DNA of 64,000 bases from Caulobacteraceae bacterium (GCA_016703335.1 JADJCG010000013.1:98173-162172), one strand, 5' to 3'. Shown: positions 21,115 through 31,762, counted from the stretch's first letter. A program made the numbers and translations. The notes: generated by a model from the sequence alone, not told the origin.

Positions 21115-21685
21115 GAACAGGGAAGATAGGACGCCGTTGCGGAGGGCGCCACAGGGGGTTGGGCGGGCTTTGTTGCGTGGTCACAATTGAGGTGCCGTGC
21201 TTTGGCGCGCGCCACGATCGAGAGCGGCTTGTTTCGGTGTGACTGTGACGCCATCAGCCGCTTTGTCGTCGTTTTGCGACGTTTGCCGTAGGGAACCGCA
21301 CGCCGTCGGGCAGGCATCCGTACCTTTGTGACAAGCGCATGAATTATATAGCCTATTTCGGCATAGCTGGCAGTCGCGCGGAACTCTGGTTATGGCGCCG
21401 CGCGAGGTGTAGTGACGGCAAGTTCGACCACTGCGCTCCAAAGGTCACACACCCAGACCCCCTTCATATTCAGGGCCGAAACTGGGCGATCTCAAATTGA
21501 CCATGGTTAAAATATGTCGTTAGCGTCTCCGCAGCATGGCGGGAGTCGACTGCCGGACGATGTCCGGACGTCCCTGGGGGGACGAAATCGACGAACGCCG
21601 ACGCAACAGTTCGAGCGATGGTCGCTCGAAGGAGATCTTGGGTTCGCCTGTTGGTGGGGCCCGGCGCTCTAGGGGGTTCGAAAAC
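21115..21685. other. 571-base divergent intergenic region between uvrB and the TonB receptor
   Basis: No convincing gene. It should hold the uvrB promoter on the left and the receptor promoter plus a long leader on the right. An AT-rich part near 21335-21350 (GAATTATATAGCC) and GGTTAAAATATGTCGTTAGC near 21505-21525 are the likeliest promoter areas. A perfect 9-base inverted repeat lies at 21610-21630. Confidence 0.4.
21610..21630. promoter_or_regulatory. Perfect 9-base inverted repeat in the receptor leader
   Basis: TTCGAGCGA, 3-base loop, TCGCTCGAA. It starts 76 bases before the receptor ATG and so lies in the probable untranslated leader. It may be a regulator site on DNA or a stable RNA hairpin. 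Confidence 0.4.
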
Positions 21686-24600
21686 ATGTCAAAGAAGACG
21701 CAGAGTGGACAACGTAAGTCCCTGCTGACGGGCGCCTCGGTGCTCGCGGCCGCGGCAGCAGCGATCGCGGTAACGCCGGCGATGGCTCAAGATGCAGAAG
21801 ATGAAGAAGCAATCGTCGTCACGGGCACGCGCCTGGTGCGTCAAGACTTCGAAGCCATCAGCCCGATCACGACGGTTGGCGCCGAGCAGCTCGAACTCAC
21901 GGCCACGCTGACCACGGAATCGCTGCTGAACGAACTTCCGCAGATCATCCCGGGCAACACGCGTACGTCGAACAACTCAGGCGGCGAAGACTTCGCCACC
22001 GTCGACCTTCGCGGCCTCGGCACGACCCGCACCCTGGTGCTCCTGAACGGCGAACGCGTTCCGTCGTCCTCGACCACCGGTACGGTTGACATCAACACCA
22101 TCCCGGCCTCGCTGATTTCGCGTATCGAAGTCGTGACCGGCGGCGCATCGGCCGTGTACGGTTCTGACGCTCTCGCGGGCGTCGTCAACTTCGTTCTGAA
22201 GGACGACTACGAAGGCGCCGAAATTAACATGACGTACGGCTCTGAGCTCGAAACCGGCAACGCTGCTGAGTTCGAAATCAACGGCCTGGTCGGCGGCAAC
22301 TTCGCCAACGGCCGCGGCAACATGACGACGTACGCTTCGTACTATAACCGCGAGGGGGTTTTCCAAAGCGAGTACGATTATTCGCGTACGTCCGCCGCGC
22401 TCTGCTATGACTCCGGCTCAGGGAGGCTACTTCGTCTGCGATACCGCAGCTGAAGCGTACAACTCTTCGTTCCCGGCACGGCGTTCCCGGTGGTTCGGGC
22501 ACCCCGCCATGGGGCTGGATCACGACGTGGCGCTCGGCAACGACGGGATCTCGGGCCTCGACGGCTCAACCCGTTCGGCAGCCGACTGGTTCAGCCGGTC
22601 AGTTCAAGGTCTGTTCGCCGCGAACCACGGATTGTAACCGGCGACGGCCTTATTGACGAAGGCGAACCCCGCCGGCGTTGCCGATTCCGGCAAAGTCAGG
22701 ACGGCAACCACCGGTGACGAAGGCTGGCGGTGCGCCACCGGCAACCTCTCGTTCAACGATGCCGGTCAGCTCACGCCGCGTAACGTGAGCGGCGCGTGCG
22801 GCGTTCCGGATCGTGCGGCGGGCTCGTCGCGCTACAACTTCGCTCCGGACAACTTCCTGGTCATCCCGGGCGAGCGTATCGCGCTCAACTCGACCGGCCA
22901 CTACGACATCACCGACACGCTCCGCCTGAACGTGATGTTGAACTACATCAACTCGCAGTCTGAAGTTCAGCTGGCGCCTACTCCGGCGACTGGTCTGACC
23001 ATCACGCTGACGCCGGCGATGCAGACGCTCATCCAAACGAACCACGCGGACCTCTGGACGGCTCTCCAAAGCCGCCCGAACAAGCTGGCGCCGTTCGTCA
23101 TGGACCGCCGCACCAACGAAGTTGGCACACGTAACGGCTACTTCGAGAACAATTCCTTCTTCTTCCTGACGAGCCTCGAAGGCGCGCTGGGCGACAATTG
23201 GGATTGGCAATTGATGGCGTCGTACGGCCAAAGCACGTTCAACAGCCGCGGCATCAACAGCGTCAACGCTACGGCGTTCCGCCAAGGTCTCGCGGGCTGC
23301 CAAAACATCGATGGTTCGCCGCTCGTCGGCGCTCTGCCGGGCTGCGTCGCGCTCGACATCTTTGGCCCTGGCACGCTGAACGCAGATCCGGATGGCATTG
23401 GCCCGCTCCAAGCTGGTGCGATGACCAACTTCCTCCGTGTCAACACGTTCAGCACGACGAAGGTCGAAGAGAACCGTCTCGCGGGCTACATCCGTGGCGA
23501 TCTGTTCGAGCTTCCGGCTGGCGCGGTCGCTGCGGTGTTCGGCTTCGAATATCGCGACACGTACGCTGGTCAGTTCAACGACAGCAACCAAACGTCGGGC
23601 AACATCTTCGGCTTCAACGCGATCCAAGACTCGCAAGGCCAAGTTGACGTCTACGAACTCTACACGGAAGTCTCGGTTCCGCTGATCAGCGAGCAAGCGT
23701 TTGCTCACTATCTCGGACTCGAAGGTGGCTTCCGCCGTTCGAACTACTCGTCGGTGGGCAACATCGACACGTACAAGATCGGTGGCGAGTGGGCTCCGAC
23801 GGAATGGCTGCGTTTCCGCTACGTGTTCAACGAAGCGACGCGTGCGCCGAACGTGTTCGAATTGTGGCAAGCGGGCGACCAAGGCTTCCCGGCGTTTACG
23901 GATCCTTGCCGCGACCAAATCTGGCGGCAACGGCATCCCGGACCTGAACGAAAACACAACCCGGCGGACGACGTTGTGCAGGCGCAGTGCACCGGCGACG
24001 GCGTTGTCTACCCGGGCTTCACCGCCAACAACTCGCAGGTCCAAGCGTTCGCGTTCGGTAACCCGAACCTGGCGCCGGAAACCGCAGAGTCGACCACCTA
24101 CGGTGTCGTGTTCCAGCCGGATTGGTTCCCGATTGGCGACCTGCGCGCCACGGTTGACTGGTACGAAATCGAGATCACGGACGTCATCGCGGCGTTTGGT
24201 GCACAGTTCTTCCTGAACGATTGCTACCAAAACCAAACGCCGACGAGCTGCGCACGTGTCACGCGTAACCCAACGACGGGCCAAGTCTTCTCGGTCAACA
24301 CGACACGCGCCAACCAAGGCACGTTCGCGACCGAAGGCGTGGACATCCAACTCGAATGGTCAGTGCCGATCGGCCCGGGCCAGCTGACGATCAACGAACT
24401 GTATTCGATCCTCGACTCCTTCCAATTCAACGGAAACGAGTTCGCGGGCACCTCGACTGCAGCGATCGGCGGCGCTCTGCCGGAGTACAAGTCGGTTCTG
24501 TCGGTTTCGTACAACGTCGGCGATTGGACGCTGTTCGGCCGCTGGAGCTACGTACCTGAACTCGACGAAAGCGCCGTTTTCGGTGTTCCGAGTATGACGC

Positions 24601-24797
24601 CAGAAGCGAGCTACATCGACTTGTCGGCGCGTTGGAACGTGACGGACAACTTCACGCTCACCGGCGTGATCGACAACGTCATGGACGAGTACCCGCCGCA
24701 GACCTTCGGCGGTCTGTTCAGCCAAGCGAACACGGACCCGCAGGTCTATCGCGTCCTTGGCCGTTCGTTCGCGATCTCGGGCCGTTACCGGTTCTAA
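21686..24797 (+). CDS. TonB-dependent outer-membrane receptor, frameshifted
   Basis: The protein has a signal peptide (SVLAAAAAAIAVTPAMAQ), the plug domain with AIVVTGTRL, VDLRGLGTTRTLVLLNGERV and GGASAVYGSDALAGVVNFVL, then a beta barrel ending RSFAISGRYRF with the terminal phenylalanine read by the Bam complex. Such receptors import a ligand with energy from TonB-ExbBD. The frame is lost at about 22430-22660, where three frames each hold part of the chain (GGYFVCDTAAEAYNS in one), and a compensating pair of changes lies near 23920-23990. The receptor type with a NELPQIIPGNTRTSNN plug and no N-terminal signalling domain gives no ligand. Confidence 0.88.
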
Positions 24798-24826
24798 GAG
24801 AACGAGCGAAAGCTCTAAGACTAGAG

Positions 24827-24860
24827 ATGGCGGGTCCTTCGGGGCCCGCCATTTTCTTTT
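24827..24860 (+). terminator. Intrinsic terminator of the TonB receptor gene
   Basis: ATGGCGGG and CCCGCCAT arms around a short loop, then TTTTCTTTT. It begins 30 bases after the receptor stop. Confidence 0.8.
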
Positions 24861-24979
24861 GGGGTTTGTTGGATGGCGCGGGCGTTGTTCGATGGCCCGC
24901 ATCGGCGGAGCAGATCGCGGCTGTGCGGGCGCTTCGGGCGGCCGCACTCCTTAGTTGCGCTGCGTGACCGCAGCTCCGA

Positions 24980-25315
24980 TCAGAGCTCGAAGTCGACCTT
25001 GCCGCCGGCGGCGTCGGGCGGGGCGGCCATGACGTCGAAGGCCTGAGCGGCATGTGGGCCGTCGCGATCGACCCAGTGCAAGAAGAGATGCGCTGACCAG
25101 CGGTTTGGATTTGGATTGATGCGGCCGTGGCGGTGTTGAACGCCGCGGTAGAGAACCGCGTCGCCTGGTAGCATTGCGATCGAGGTGAAGGCGTTGCCGG
25201 CGAAGTCGTCGACGATGTCGCCAGGGCGTCGCGGATCGACGCTCTCGAACGGCCAGATCTGTCGTCGCTGCCAAGCGTGAGCGAGAGAGTGCTCCGGCTC
25301 GGGTGGACGCGGCAT
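24980..25315 (-). pseudogene. C-terminal fragment of a putative 2OG-Fe(II) oxygenase-like protein
   Basis: About 112 residues on the minus strand hold PGDAVLYRGVQHRHGR then RWSAHLFLHWVDRDGPHA, which looks like the second half of a 2-oxoglutarate/Fe(II) oxygenase (G-D-x-x-x-Y-R-G strand with the distal histidine, then H-L-F-L-H-W strand). The first half with the H-x-D motif is absent. Upstream on this strand lies the G-run region at 25388-25449, where sequence may have been lost. The gene is convergent with the TonB receptor. The family is assigned from local pattern only. Confidence 0.45.
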
Positions 25316-25672
25316 GTCGTTCGCCAGAGATGGGTTGGCCGTCGCGACCGGTGCCCACGCCGGCGTCGCCCCCAGGACTGCAGCATCGGGGGGGAGTCGG
25401 CGGGGGGGCGGCCAACGACGGCCGGGGGGGGGGGGGGGGAGGGGGGGGGACTGGCTGGTGAGGGGAAGGCACTCTTGAGCTGGCGCGGAGTCGCGACCCC
25501 GGCGGGATCACCCTCATGTGGGCGTATCCCGGCCGCCGTTCACTTTCATGGCTCTATGAATAGGGGCCGTCGGCAAGGTCCGCTAGCGGCCGGGCGGCGC
25601 GGGGGTAGTTCGGCGCCGTGCCGCCTCTATCGCGCCTCGTGACCGGCCCGGGTTGCCGCTAGGGTGCGGCTC
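25316..25672. other. Intergenic region with G-runs; no gene seen
   Basis: This 357-base stretch contains the long G-runs described separately and then a GC-rich lead-in to the KAS III gene. I see no convincing coding frame, and no clear promoter. It may hide the missing start of the oxygenase fragment. Confidence 0.35.
25388..25449. repeat. Low-complexity poly-G tract
   Basis: Runs of 7 G (25388-25394), 7 G (25402-25408), 16 G (25424-25439) and 9 G (25441-25449), the last two separated by a single A. Nothing comparable exists elsewhere in the window. A sequencing or assembly fault is the first explanation. Confidence 0.8.
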
Positions 25673-26803
25673 ATGGGCGATCTCAGAGACGGCTACATCA
25701 CCGGCGCCGGCGCGTTCTTGCCTGGGCCAAATGTCAGCAACGACGCGATGGAGGATCACCTCGGCCGCATTGCTGGTCGCGATAGTCTGTTCGGCAAGAA
25801 GGCGTTGCGCTGGAACGGCGTTGAAGGGCGCCACTACGCGTTGGCGGCTGATGGCGCGGTGTCTCACTCCAATGCGCAGATGAGTGCGCTGGCGGTGCGC
25901 GAGGCGCTGAGCGCGGCGCGGCTCGATGCGAGCGATCTCGCCATGTTGGCGGCGGCGACAACACAGGGCGATCTGCTGGCCCCAGGTCACGCGGCGCAAG
26001 TGCATGCCGAAATTGGCGTGCGCGCGATGGAGATCGCGAGCTTTCAATCGGTGTGCGGATCGTCGCTGATGGCGGCGAAGACGGCGTGGCTCAATGTGCG
26101 CGCCGGCGAGCACGATGTAGCGGCGGCGTGCGCGGGCGAGTTCTCGTCGCGCTGGTTCAGGCCGAGCTTTTACGAAGGCACGGCGCTGGTTGATGCTAAG
26201 GGGCGGCTACGCGCGGAAGCGGACTTTCTGCGCTTTACGCTATCGGATGGCGCTGGTGCGATTGTGATTGAGCCAAAGCCCCGTCCGGGTGCGTTGAAGA
26301 TCAACTTCATCGACATCGTGTCGCTCGCCGATCGCTACGATCCATGCATGTGGGCAGGCGCCACGGTGGAGGATCGCACAGATCCGCATGCGTTCTGGGC
26401 GCGCAGGGGCCCGCGCGCGGCGCATGAGGCGGGGGCGATCGCGCTGCTGCAGGACTTTGAATTGCTGAAGCGCGTTATCCGCGCTTGGGTTGGCGTTTAT
26501 CTGGAGAAGGTCGACGCCGGCCGCATCGTGCCGGCCGAGGTCGATCATTGCTTGGTGCACTATTCTGCAAAGTCGCTGCGCGCGGAGATCGTGTCGCTGC
26601 TGGAGAATACCGCCGGCATGATCCCGCAGGAGAAGTGGTTTTCGGTGCTGCGTGAGAAGGGCAACGTTGGGTCGGCATCGATTTGGTTGATGCTGGATGG
26701 CTTGATGAAGTCGGGGCGCGTGATGCCTGGGCAGAAGATCCTTTGCGTGGTGCCTGAAAGCGGACGCGCGCTGGTGGGCTTCATGATGCTGGAGGCGGTG
26801 TGA
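25673..26803 (+). CDS. 3-oxoacyl-ACP synthase III-like (KAS III, FabH family) enzyme
   Basis: A 377-residue thiolase-fold condensing enzyme with the KAS III triad: C128 in FQSVCGSSLMAA, H296 in LVHYSAKS and N331 in GNVGSASIW. KAS III enzymes join an acyl-CoA (or other acyl starter) to malonyl-ACP or a related acceptor. This one differs from housekeeping FabH (extra RWFRPSFYEGTAL insert and longer C-terminal half), so it is likely a specialised condensing enzyme. A GTG nine bases earlier (25664) is an alternative start. Its stop overlaps the next GTG start, so it is the first gene of a coupled trio. Confidence 0.87.
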   Translation: MGDLRDGYITGAGAFLPGPNVSNDAMEDHLGRIAGRDSLFGKKALRWNGVEGRHYALAADGAVSHSNAQMSALAVREALSAARLDASDLAMLAAATTQGDLLAPGHAAQVHAEIGVRAMEIASFQSVCGSSLMAAKTAWLNVRAGEHDVAAACAGEFSSRWFRPSFYEGTALVDAKGRLRAEADFLRFTLSDGAGAIVIEPKPRPGALKINFIDIVSLADRYDPCMWAGATVEDRTDPHAFWARRGPRAAHEAGAIALLQDFELLKRVIRAWVGVYLEKVDAGRIVPAEVDHCLVHYSAKSLRAEIVSLLENTAGMIPQEKWFSVLREKGNVGSASIWLMLDGLMKSGRVMPGQKILCVVPESGRALVGFMMLEAV

Positions 26804-27460
26804 GCGACATAGCCGAAACACTGCGGCGGCTGACGATTGTGTTTACGCAATTCGAGGGCCGGTTGGAGGCGACGCCGCTTATCCGCAAGCTTACGCGCGG
26901 GCGCTTTGAGTTGGCGGACTATCAGGCGTTTTTGGTGCAGCTGCGTCAGCAGGTGAAAGAGGGCGCGCTCTGGATGTCGCGCGCTGCGTCGAACATCGAT
27001 GACAGTCACTTGGAGTTGCGGTCGCTGTTGATGCGCCACGCGGTGACGGAGCATCGCGATTTTCGCTTGCTCGAAGCCGATTACGTGGCGAGCGGTGGCG
27101 ACGTTGCGGTGATCCAAGGTGGTGAGAAGAATATCGGCTCCGAAGCGCTATCGGCGTGGATGTATCATCAAGCTTCGCAAGCCGAACCCGTTCGGGCTTT
27201 GGGCGATGTGGATCATCGAGGGTCTGGGCTCGATCAAGGCGCAGGAATGGGGAAAGCGCGTGAAAGAGACGCTTGCGCTGCCGGACGAAGCGGTGCGCTT
27301 TCTGCTCTATCACGGCGAGAACGACGCCGAGCACATCGAAGAATTCAAGTCGATGTTGGCGATGGTGTTGCCGGATGAGGCCGCATCGCGCCGGATTGTG
27401 CGCACGGCGGAAGTGACAGCGCGGCTTTACGCGCTGCAGATCGAGGAAATCCTGGCGTGA
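26800..27460 (+). CDS. Iron-containing redox enzyme family (haem-oxygenase-like di-iron) protein, frameshifted
   Basis: GTG start inside the KAS III stop (GTGA). The helical protein has FQ/YQAFLVQLRQQVKEGALWM type segments, LLMRHAVTEHRDFRLLEADY and, after a frame change near 27185, GLWAMWIIEGLGSIKAQEWG and YHGENDAEHIEEFKSML. These E/H-rich helices match the HDO (haem-oxygenase-like di-iron oxidase/oxygenase) superfamily that includes UndA and BesC, which act on fatty acids or amino acids. A plausible metal set is the E and H residues in TEHRD and NDAEHIEEF. Substrate unknown; pairing with a condensing enzyme suggests an acyl substrate. Confidence 0.75.
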
Positions 27461-28363
27461 CCTTAGCGGACCTGCCCGCCCCAGCATTACGACCCGAGAG
27501 ATCCCAATCCATGGTTGGCGTTGGCGCTCGATCAGAGTTTGCCAATCGACCCTGAAGCGAAGGGGGCGCTGCTGCGCGGCTCTTCGTCTTGGTCGCGCCG
27601 GTGGATGTTCAACGTGATCCGGCCGTTCGTGTTCACGTTCTTCTTGCTGGTGAAGTTCGTGCGGGCGCTCTCGCCGCATCATCCGAACCTGAACGGGTTT
27701 CTGCACAAGACCATCCATTGGGGGCTGCGCTCGTTCGCTTCGCCGGACGCCAATCTGCTGATCATGCGCCACTTCCATGTTGGCACGGAGCTCTTGGCGT
27801 TCATCAAGGCCAATGCCGGGGAGGTGGAGGTCAACACCGTGCCGTTGCGGCCGCGGAAGCTGAAGGACCTAGAAGACAACGTCTTCCTTCAGCACGACCT
27901 CAACGTGTTCAATTTCATCATCCAGTTGAATCAGAGCCTTAGGGCGCAGGGGCGCGATCTCGTGCCCCTCGACCGGCCGGATTTTTCGATGATCTCCGAC
28001 GGCCCGTTCGATATCGAGCCAACCAAGAAGGGCTGGCTCAACTTCGTGGACGTGCAGACGGCGGTCGAAGTCTATACGCCGCTCTATGCGCTGATGCTGC
28101 CGCGGGCCGATTTCATCCGGGCGTCCAACTCCTTGCAGCTGGACGAGGTGGTCGCCATCTACGTCGGCAAGATCCTGGGTACCGATTACCACCTCAGTTT
28201 CATCAAGAACGGCCACCCGTTGGTGCCGCTTTCGACCATGCAGGCGGGCTTCCGGCTCATGATGCACGGGCTAGATTGCGAGGGGCTGCACGGCTGGCTC
28301 CGGCTGCTCAAGCGCCGCCAGGCGCAAGGGCTGCCGCTGGACCCCCGGAATCCGACCGGGTAG
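27457..28363 (+). CDS. Uncharacterised protein of the KAS III/di-iron operon, about 301 residues, frameshifted near start
   Basis: The start GTG at 27457 overlaps the previous stop (GTGA) and gives MTLADLPAPA; the frame changes near 27490 and continues DPRDPNPWLALALDQSLPID. An intact but shorter frame begins at 27515. Hydrophobic helix FNVIRPFVFTFFLLVKFVRA near residue 50 suggests membrane contact. RHFHVGTELLAFIKANAG, FLQHDLNVFNFIIQLNQSLR and DVQTAVEVYTPLYALMLPRA are well formed helices with several H, D and E residues. I recognise no named family. Coupling to the two upstream genes implies a shared pathway or complex. Confidence 0.7.
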
Positions 28364-28399
28364 GGCCAAAAAGGGCGCCTGCGCCGCACCTGCGACGGC

Positions 28400-28428
28400 T
28401 TGACCTTCTCTGGTCACGCTCGTATTTG
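28400..28428 (+). promoter_or_regulatory. Sigma-70-type promoter of the str operon
   Basis: TTGACC (28400-28405), 17 bases, TATTTG (28423-28428). The -35 matches five of six consensus bases and the spacing is ideal. It lies about 138 bases before rpsL, leaving room for a regulated leader. Confidence 0.6.
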
Positions 28429-28565
28429 TCCGCCCTCATTCGGAACGGCTGTGGCGCTTTAGTCCCGCGCTACCCCGCCGATTGGCACTGATTTTGGCGC
28501 GCCACCTGGTGGATCCGAAAGGTCCGCTTGGCGCGCTGTTTGAGTTTGAAGAACGGAAGAGGCGA

Positions 28566-28937
28566 ATGCCGACGATCAACCAGCTGATCCGCAAACCGCG
28601 GCACCCGAAGCCAGAGCGCAATAAGTCGCCGGCGCTGAAAGCGTCGCCGCAACGCCGCGGTGTCTGCACGCGCGTCTATACGACGACGCCGAAGAAGCCG
28701 AACTCGGCGCTTCGTAAAGTTGCCAAGGTCCGTCTCACCACCGGCATCGAAGCCGTGTGCTACATCCCAGGCGAAGGCCACAATCTGCAGGAGCACTCCG
28801 TTGTGCTCATCCGCGGCGGCCGCGTGAAGGATTTGCCGGGCGTTCGCTATCACATCCTGCGCGGTGTGCTCGATACGCAAGGCGTCAAGGATCGCCGCAA
28901 GCGCCGTTCGCTCTATGGCGCGAAACGTCCGAAATAA
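28566..28937 (+). CDS. rpsL: 30S ribosomal protein S12
   Basis: Full length at 123 residues, starting MPTINQLIRKPR after AAGAGGCG. S12 sits at the decoding centre. The streptomycin-determining sites carry the wild-type lysines, in TPKKPNSALRK and GRVKDLPGVRYH, so no resistance mutation is visible. First gene of the str operon rpsL-rpsG-fusA. Confidence 0.98.
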   Translation: MPTINQLIRKPRHPKPERNKSPALKASPQRRGVCTRVYTTTPKKPNSALRKVAKVRLTTGIEAVCYIPGEGHNLQEHSVVLIRGGRVKDLPGVRYHILRGVLDTQGVKDRRKRRSLYGAKRPK

Positions 28938-28949
28938 GGAAGAGAACAG

Positions 28950-29420
28950 ATGTCCCGCCGTCACCGCGCCGAGCCGCGCCAAGTTCTGCCCGATCCCGTT
29001 TATGGCGATCTCGTTCTGACGAAGTTCATGAACTACGTCATGTACGAAGGTAAGAAGTCTGCCGCTGAGCAGATCGTCTATGGCGCGCTCGAAACGGTCG
29101 AGCAAAAGCTGAAGCGTCCGTCGATCGAAGCGTTTCACGACGCGCTCGGCAACGTTGCACCGTCCATCGAAGTGCGATCGCGCCGGGTCGGCGGCGCCAC
29201 TTATCAGGTGCCGGTTGAAGTTCGCCCCGAGCGCCGTCAAGCGCTCGCGATCCGCTGGCTCGTTGGCGCTGCGCGCGCGCGTAACGAGAACACGATGGAA
29301 GAGCGTCTGGCTGGCGAAATCCAGGACGCCGCCAACAACCGCGGCAACGCGGTGAAGAAGCGCGAAGACACGCACCGGATGGCGGAAGCCAACCGCGCGT
29401 TCTCACACTACCGCTGGTAA
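28950..29420 (+). CDS. rpsG: 30S ribosomal protein S7
   Basis: Full length at 156 residues, MSRRHRAEPRQVLPDPVYGD. S7 starts assembly of the 30S head and lies near the exit site. It begins 12 bases after rpsL with GGAAGAGA as ribosome-binding site. In other bacteria S7 represses its own operon by binding the rpsL-rpsG gap; here the gap is too short to hold a large structure. Confidence 0.98.
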   Translation: MSRRHRAEPRQVLPDPVYGDLVLTKFMNYVMYEGKKSAAEQIVYGALETVEQKLKRPSIEAFHDALGNVAPSIEVRSRRVGGATYQVPVEVRPERRQALAIRWLVGAARARNENTMEERLAGEIQDAANNRGNAVKKREDTHRMAEANRAFSHYRW

Positions 29421-29506
29421 TCCAATAGGATCGCCGGCGCTTTCGACGCCGGACTTAAACCGGCGCCGCAAGACGCCGGGCGATCAAACACACGGACAGA
29501 ATTGTC

Positions 29507-31589
29507 ATGCCTCGTCAGTATAAAATCGAAGACTATCGCAACTTCGGCATCATGGCCCACATCGATGCCGGCAAGACGACGACGACCGAGCGGATTCTGT
29601 TCTACAGCGGCAAGTCGCACAAGATCGGCGAAGTCCACGATGGCGCGGCCACCATGGACTGGATGGAACAAGAGCAAGAGCGCGGCATCACCATTACGTC
29701 GGCTGCAACGACGACGTTCTGGAACGGCAAGCGCCTGAACATCATCGACACCCCCGGCCACGTCGACTTCACGATCGAAGTTGAGCGTTCGCTGCGCGTG
29801 CTCGACGGCGCCGTCGTCGTGCTCGACGGCAACCAAGGCGTTGAGCCGCAGACCGAAACCGTTTGGCGCCAAGGCGACAAGTACAAGGTTCCGCGGATCA
29901 TCTTCGCCAACAAAATGGATAAGACCGGCGCTGACTTCTACATGTGCGTCGACGACATCAAGAAGCGCTTGGGCGCGCGTCCGGTGCCGCTGCAATTGCC
30001 GATCGGCATCGAGTCTGGCTTCAAGGGCCTGGTCGATCTCGTCGAAATGAACGCGATCATCTGGAAAGATGAAAGCCTCGGCGCGAAGTTTGACATCGTC
30101 GAAATTCCGGATGACCTGAAAGAGAAGGCGATCGAGTATCGCGCCGCGCTGGTCGAAGCCGCCGTCGAAATGGACGACGACGTCATGGCTGCGTACCTGG
30201 ACGGTAACGAGCCAGACATCACGACGTTGAAGCGCCTGATCCGTCTCGCGGTGCTGAAGGCTGCTTGGTACCCGATGCTTCTGGGTTCGGCGTTCAAGAA
30301 CAAGGGCGTGCAACCGCTTCTCGACGCCGTCGTCGATTATCTGCCGAACCCGCTTGATCGCCCGGCGATCAAGGGCGTCGACATGGACGACCCGGAAAAA
30401 GAACTGACGCGTCCGTCGAGCGACACCGAGCCGATGGCTCTGTTGGCGTTCAAGATCATGGACGATCCGTTCGTCGGCACGATCACCTTCTGCCGCATCT
30501 ATTCGGGCGTCCTGAATGCGGGCGACGCGCTGTTGAACTCGACGCGTGACAAGAAAGAGCGTGCGGGCCGCATGCTGCTGATGCACGCCAACAACCGCGA
30601 AGACATCAAGGAAGCCTACGCTGGCGACATCGTCGCGCTCGCTGGTTTGAAGGAAGTCCGTACGGGCGACACGCTGTGCGATCCGAACAAGCCGGTGATC
30701 CTTGAGCGCATGATCTTCCCTGAGCCGGTTATCGAAGTGGCCGTCGAGCCGAAGACGAAGGCCGACCAGGAAAAGCTCGGCGTCGCGCTGGCGAAGCTCG
30801 CAGCGGAAGATCCGTCTTTCCGCGTGTCGACCGATCAAGAGTCGGGTCAGACCATCCTCAAGGGGATGGGCGAACTCCACCTCGACATCAAAATCGACAT
30901 CCTGCGCCGCACCTACAAAGTCGAAGCCACCGTGGGCGCGCCGCAAGTCGCGTATCGCGAGAAGCTCGGCCGCGCCGCGACCATCACCTACACGCACAAG
31001 AAGCAAACCGGCGGTTCGGGCCAGTTCGCCGAAGTGAAGATCGAGTTCGAGCCGGGCGAACCAGGGTTCGGGCTTCAAGTTCGAGAACAAGATCATCGGC
31101 GGCAACGTGCCGAAGGAATACATTCCGGGCGTCGAGAAAGGCCTCAACATGGCCAAGGAAAACGGCCTGCTGGCCGGCTTCCCGGTGATCGACGTGACGG
31201 CGCGCTTGATCGACGGCAAGTATCACGACGTCGACTCCAACGTCCTGACGTTCCAGATCGCGGCGCAAGCTGCGTTCCGCGAACTGAAGGAAAAGGGCGA
31301 TGCGCGTCTGCTCGAGCCGATCATGAAGGTCGAAGTCACGAGCCCGGAAGATTATGTCGGCTCGGTCATCGGCGATCTGAATTCACGTCGCGGCATGATC
31401 CTCGGCCAAGACATGCGCGGCAACGCGACGATCATCAACGCGATGGTCCCGCTGGCGAACATGTTCGGCTACGTGAACACGCTGCGCTCGTTCTCACAGG
31501 GCCGCGCTTCCTACGTGATGGAATTCGACCATTACGAAGAAGTCCCCAAGGCGGTCAGCGCCGAAGTCCTGGCGAAGCTCCGCGCTTAA
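29507..31589 (+). CDS. fusA: Elongation factor G, one-base frame error
   Basis: EF-G drives translocation with GTP and acts in ribosome recycling. P-loop AHIDAGKTTTTERIL is at residue 19 or so, DTPGHVDFT and NKMDKTGAD follow; domain IV and V segments (NVPKEYIPGVEKGLNMAKEN, RSFSQGRASYVMEF) lie after 31090. Up to about 31065 the frame is one, then it shifts: the sequence CCAGGGTTCGGGC has one G more than needed for the conserved EPGxGFxFENKI. Removing it gives 693 residues, the usual length. As EF-G is essential, this is almost certainly a sequence error. Confidence 0.96.
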
Positions 31590-31613
31590 GCGAAGCGACG
31601 ACACTAAAACACG

Positions 31614-31641
31614 AAGGGCCGCTCGAAAGGGCGGCCCTTTT
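31614..31641 (+). terminator. Intrinsic terminator of the str operon
   Basis: AGGGCCGC / GCGGCCCT hairpin with a short AT-containing loop and then TTTTG, 25 bases after the fusA stop. Confidence 0.8.
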
Positions 31642-31762
31642 GTTTGCGGCGGAAACGCTTCTTGGCGAAAATCGCAGACTATCCGTCTTCGCCGCAAGTT
31701 GCATGAGACGCGCCGTTCGTTGATGCTCTGGCCGTGGTGCTCGTCGCCCCGGGGAATTCAAC

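Noticed and set aside
21181..21441. 86-residue cysteine-containing frame between uvrB and the TonB receptor
   Set aside because: No binding site, no recognisable pattern, and it covers the probable promoter area.
22650..24350. A 566-residue minus-strand frame inside the TonB receptor
   Set aside because: Arginine- and valine-rich mirror of the receptor coding frame, without a start region.
31060..31107. Programmed frameshift in fusA (and likewise in rpoB near 61950)
   Set aside because: No slippery heptamer or downstream stimulator is apparent; a single additional G restores both conserved genes, so a sequence error is simpler.
29408..31219. A 603-residue open frame on the minus strand across fusA
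   Set aside because: Antisense shadow caused by the codon bias of fusA; composition is unlike a protein.
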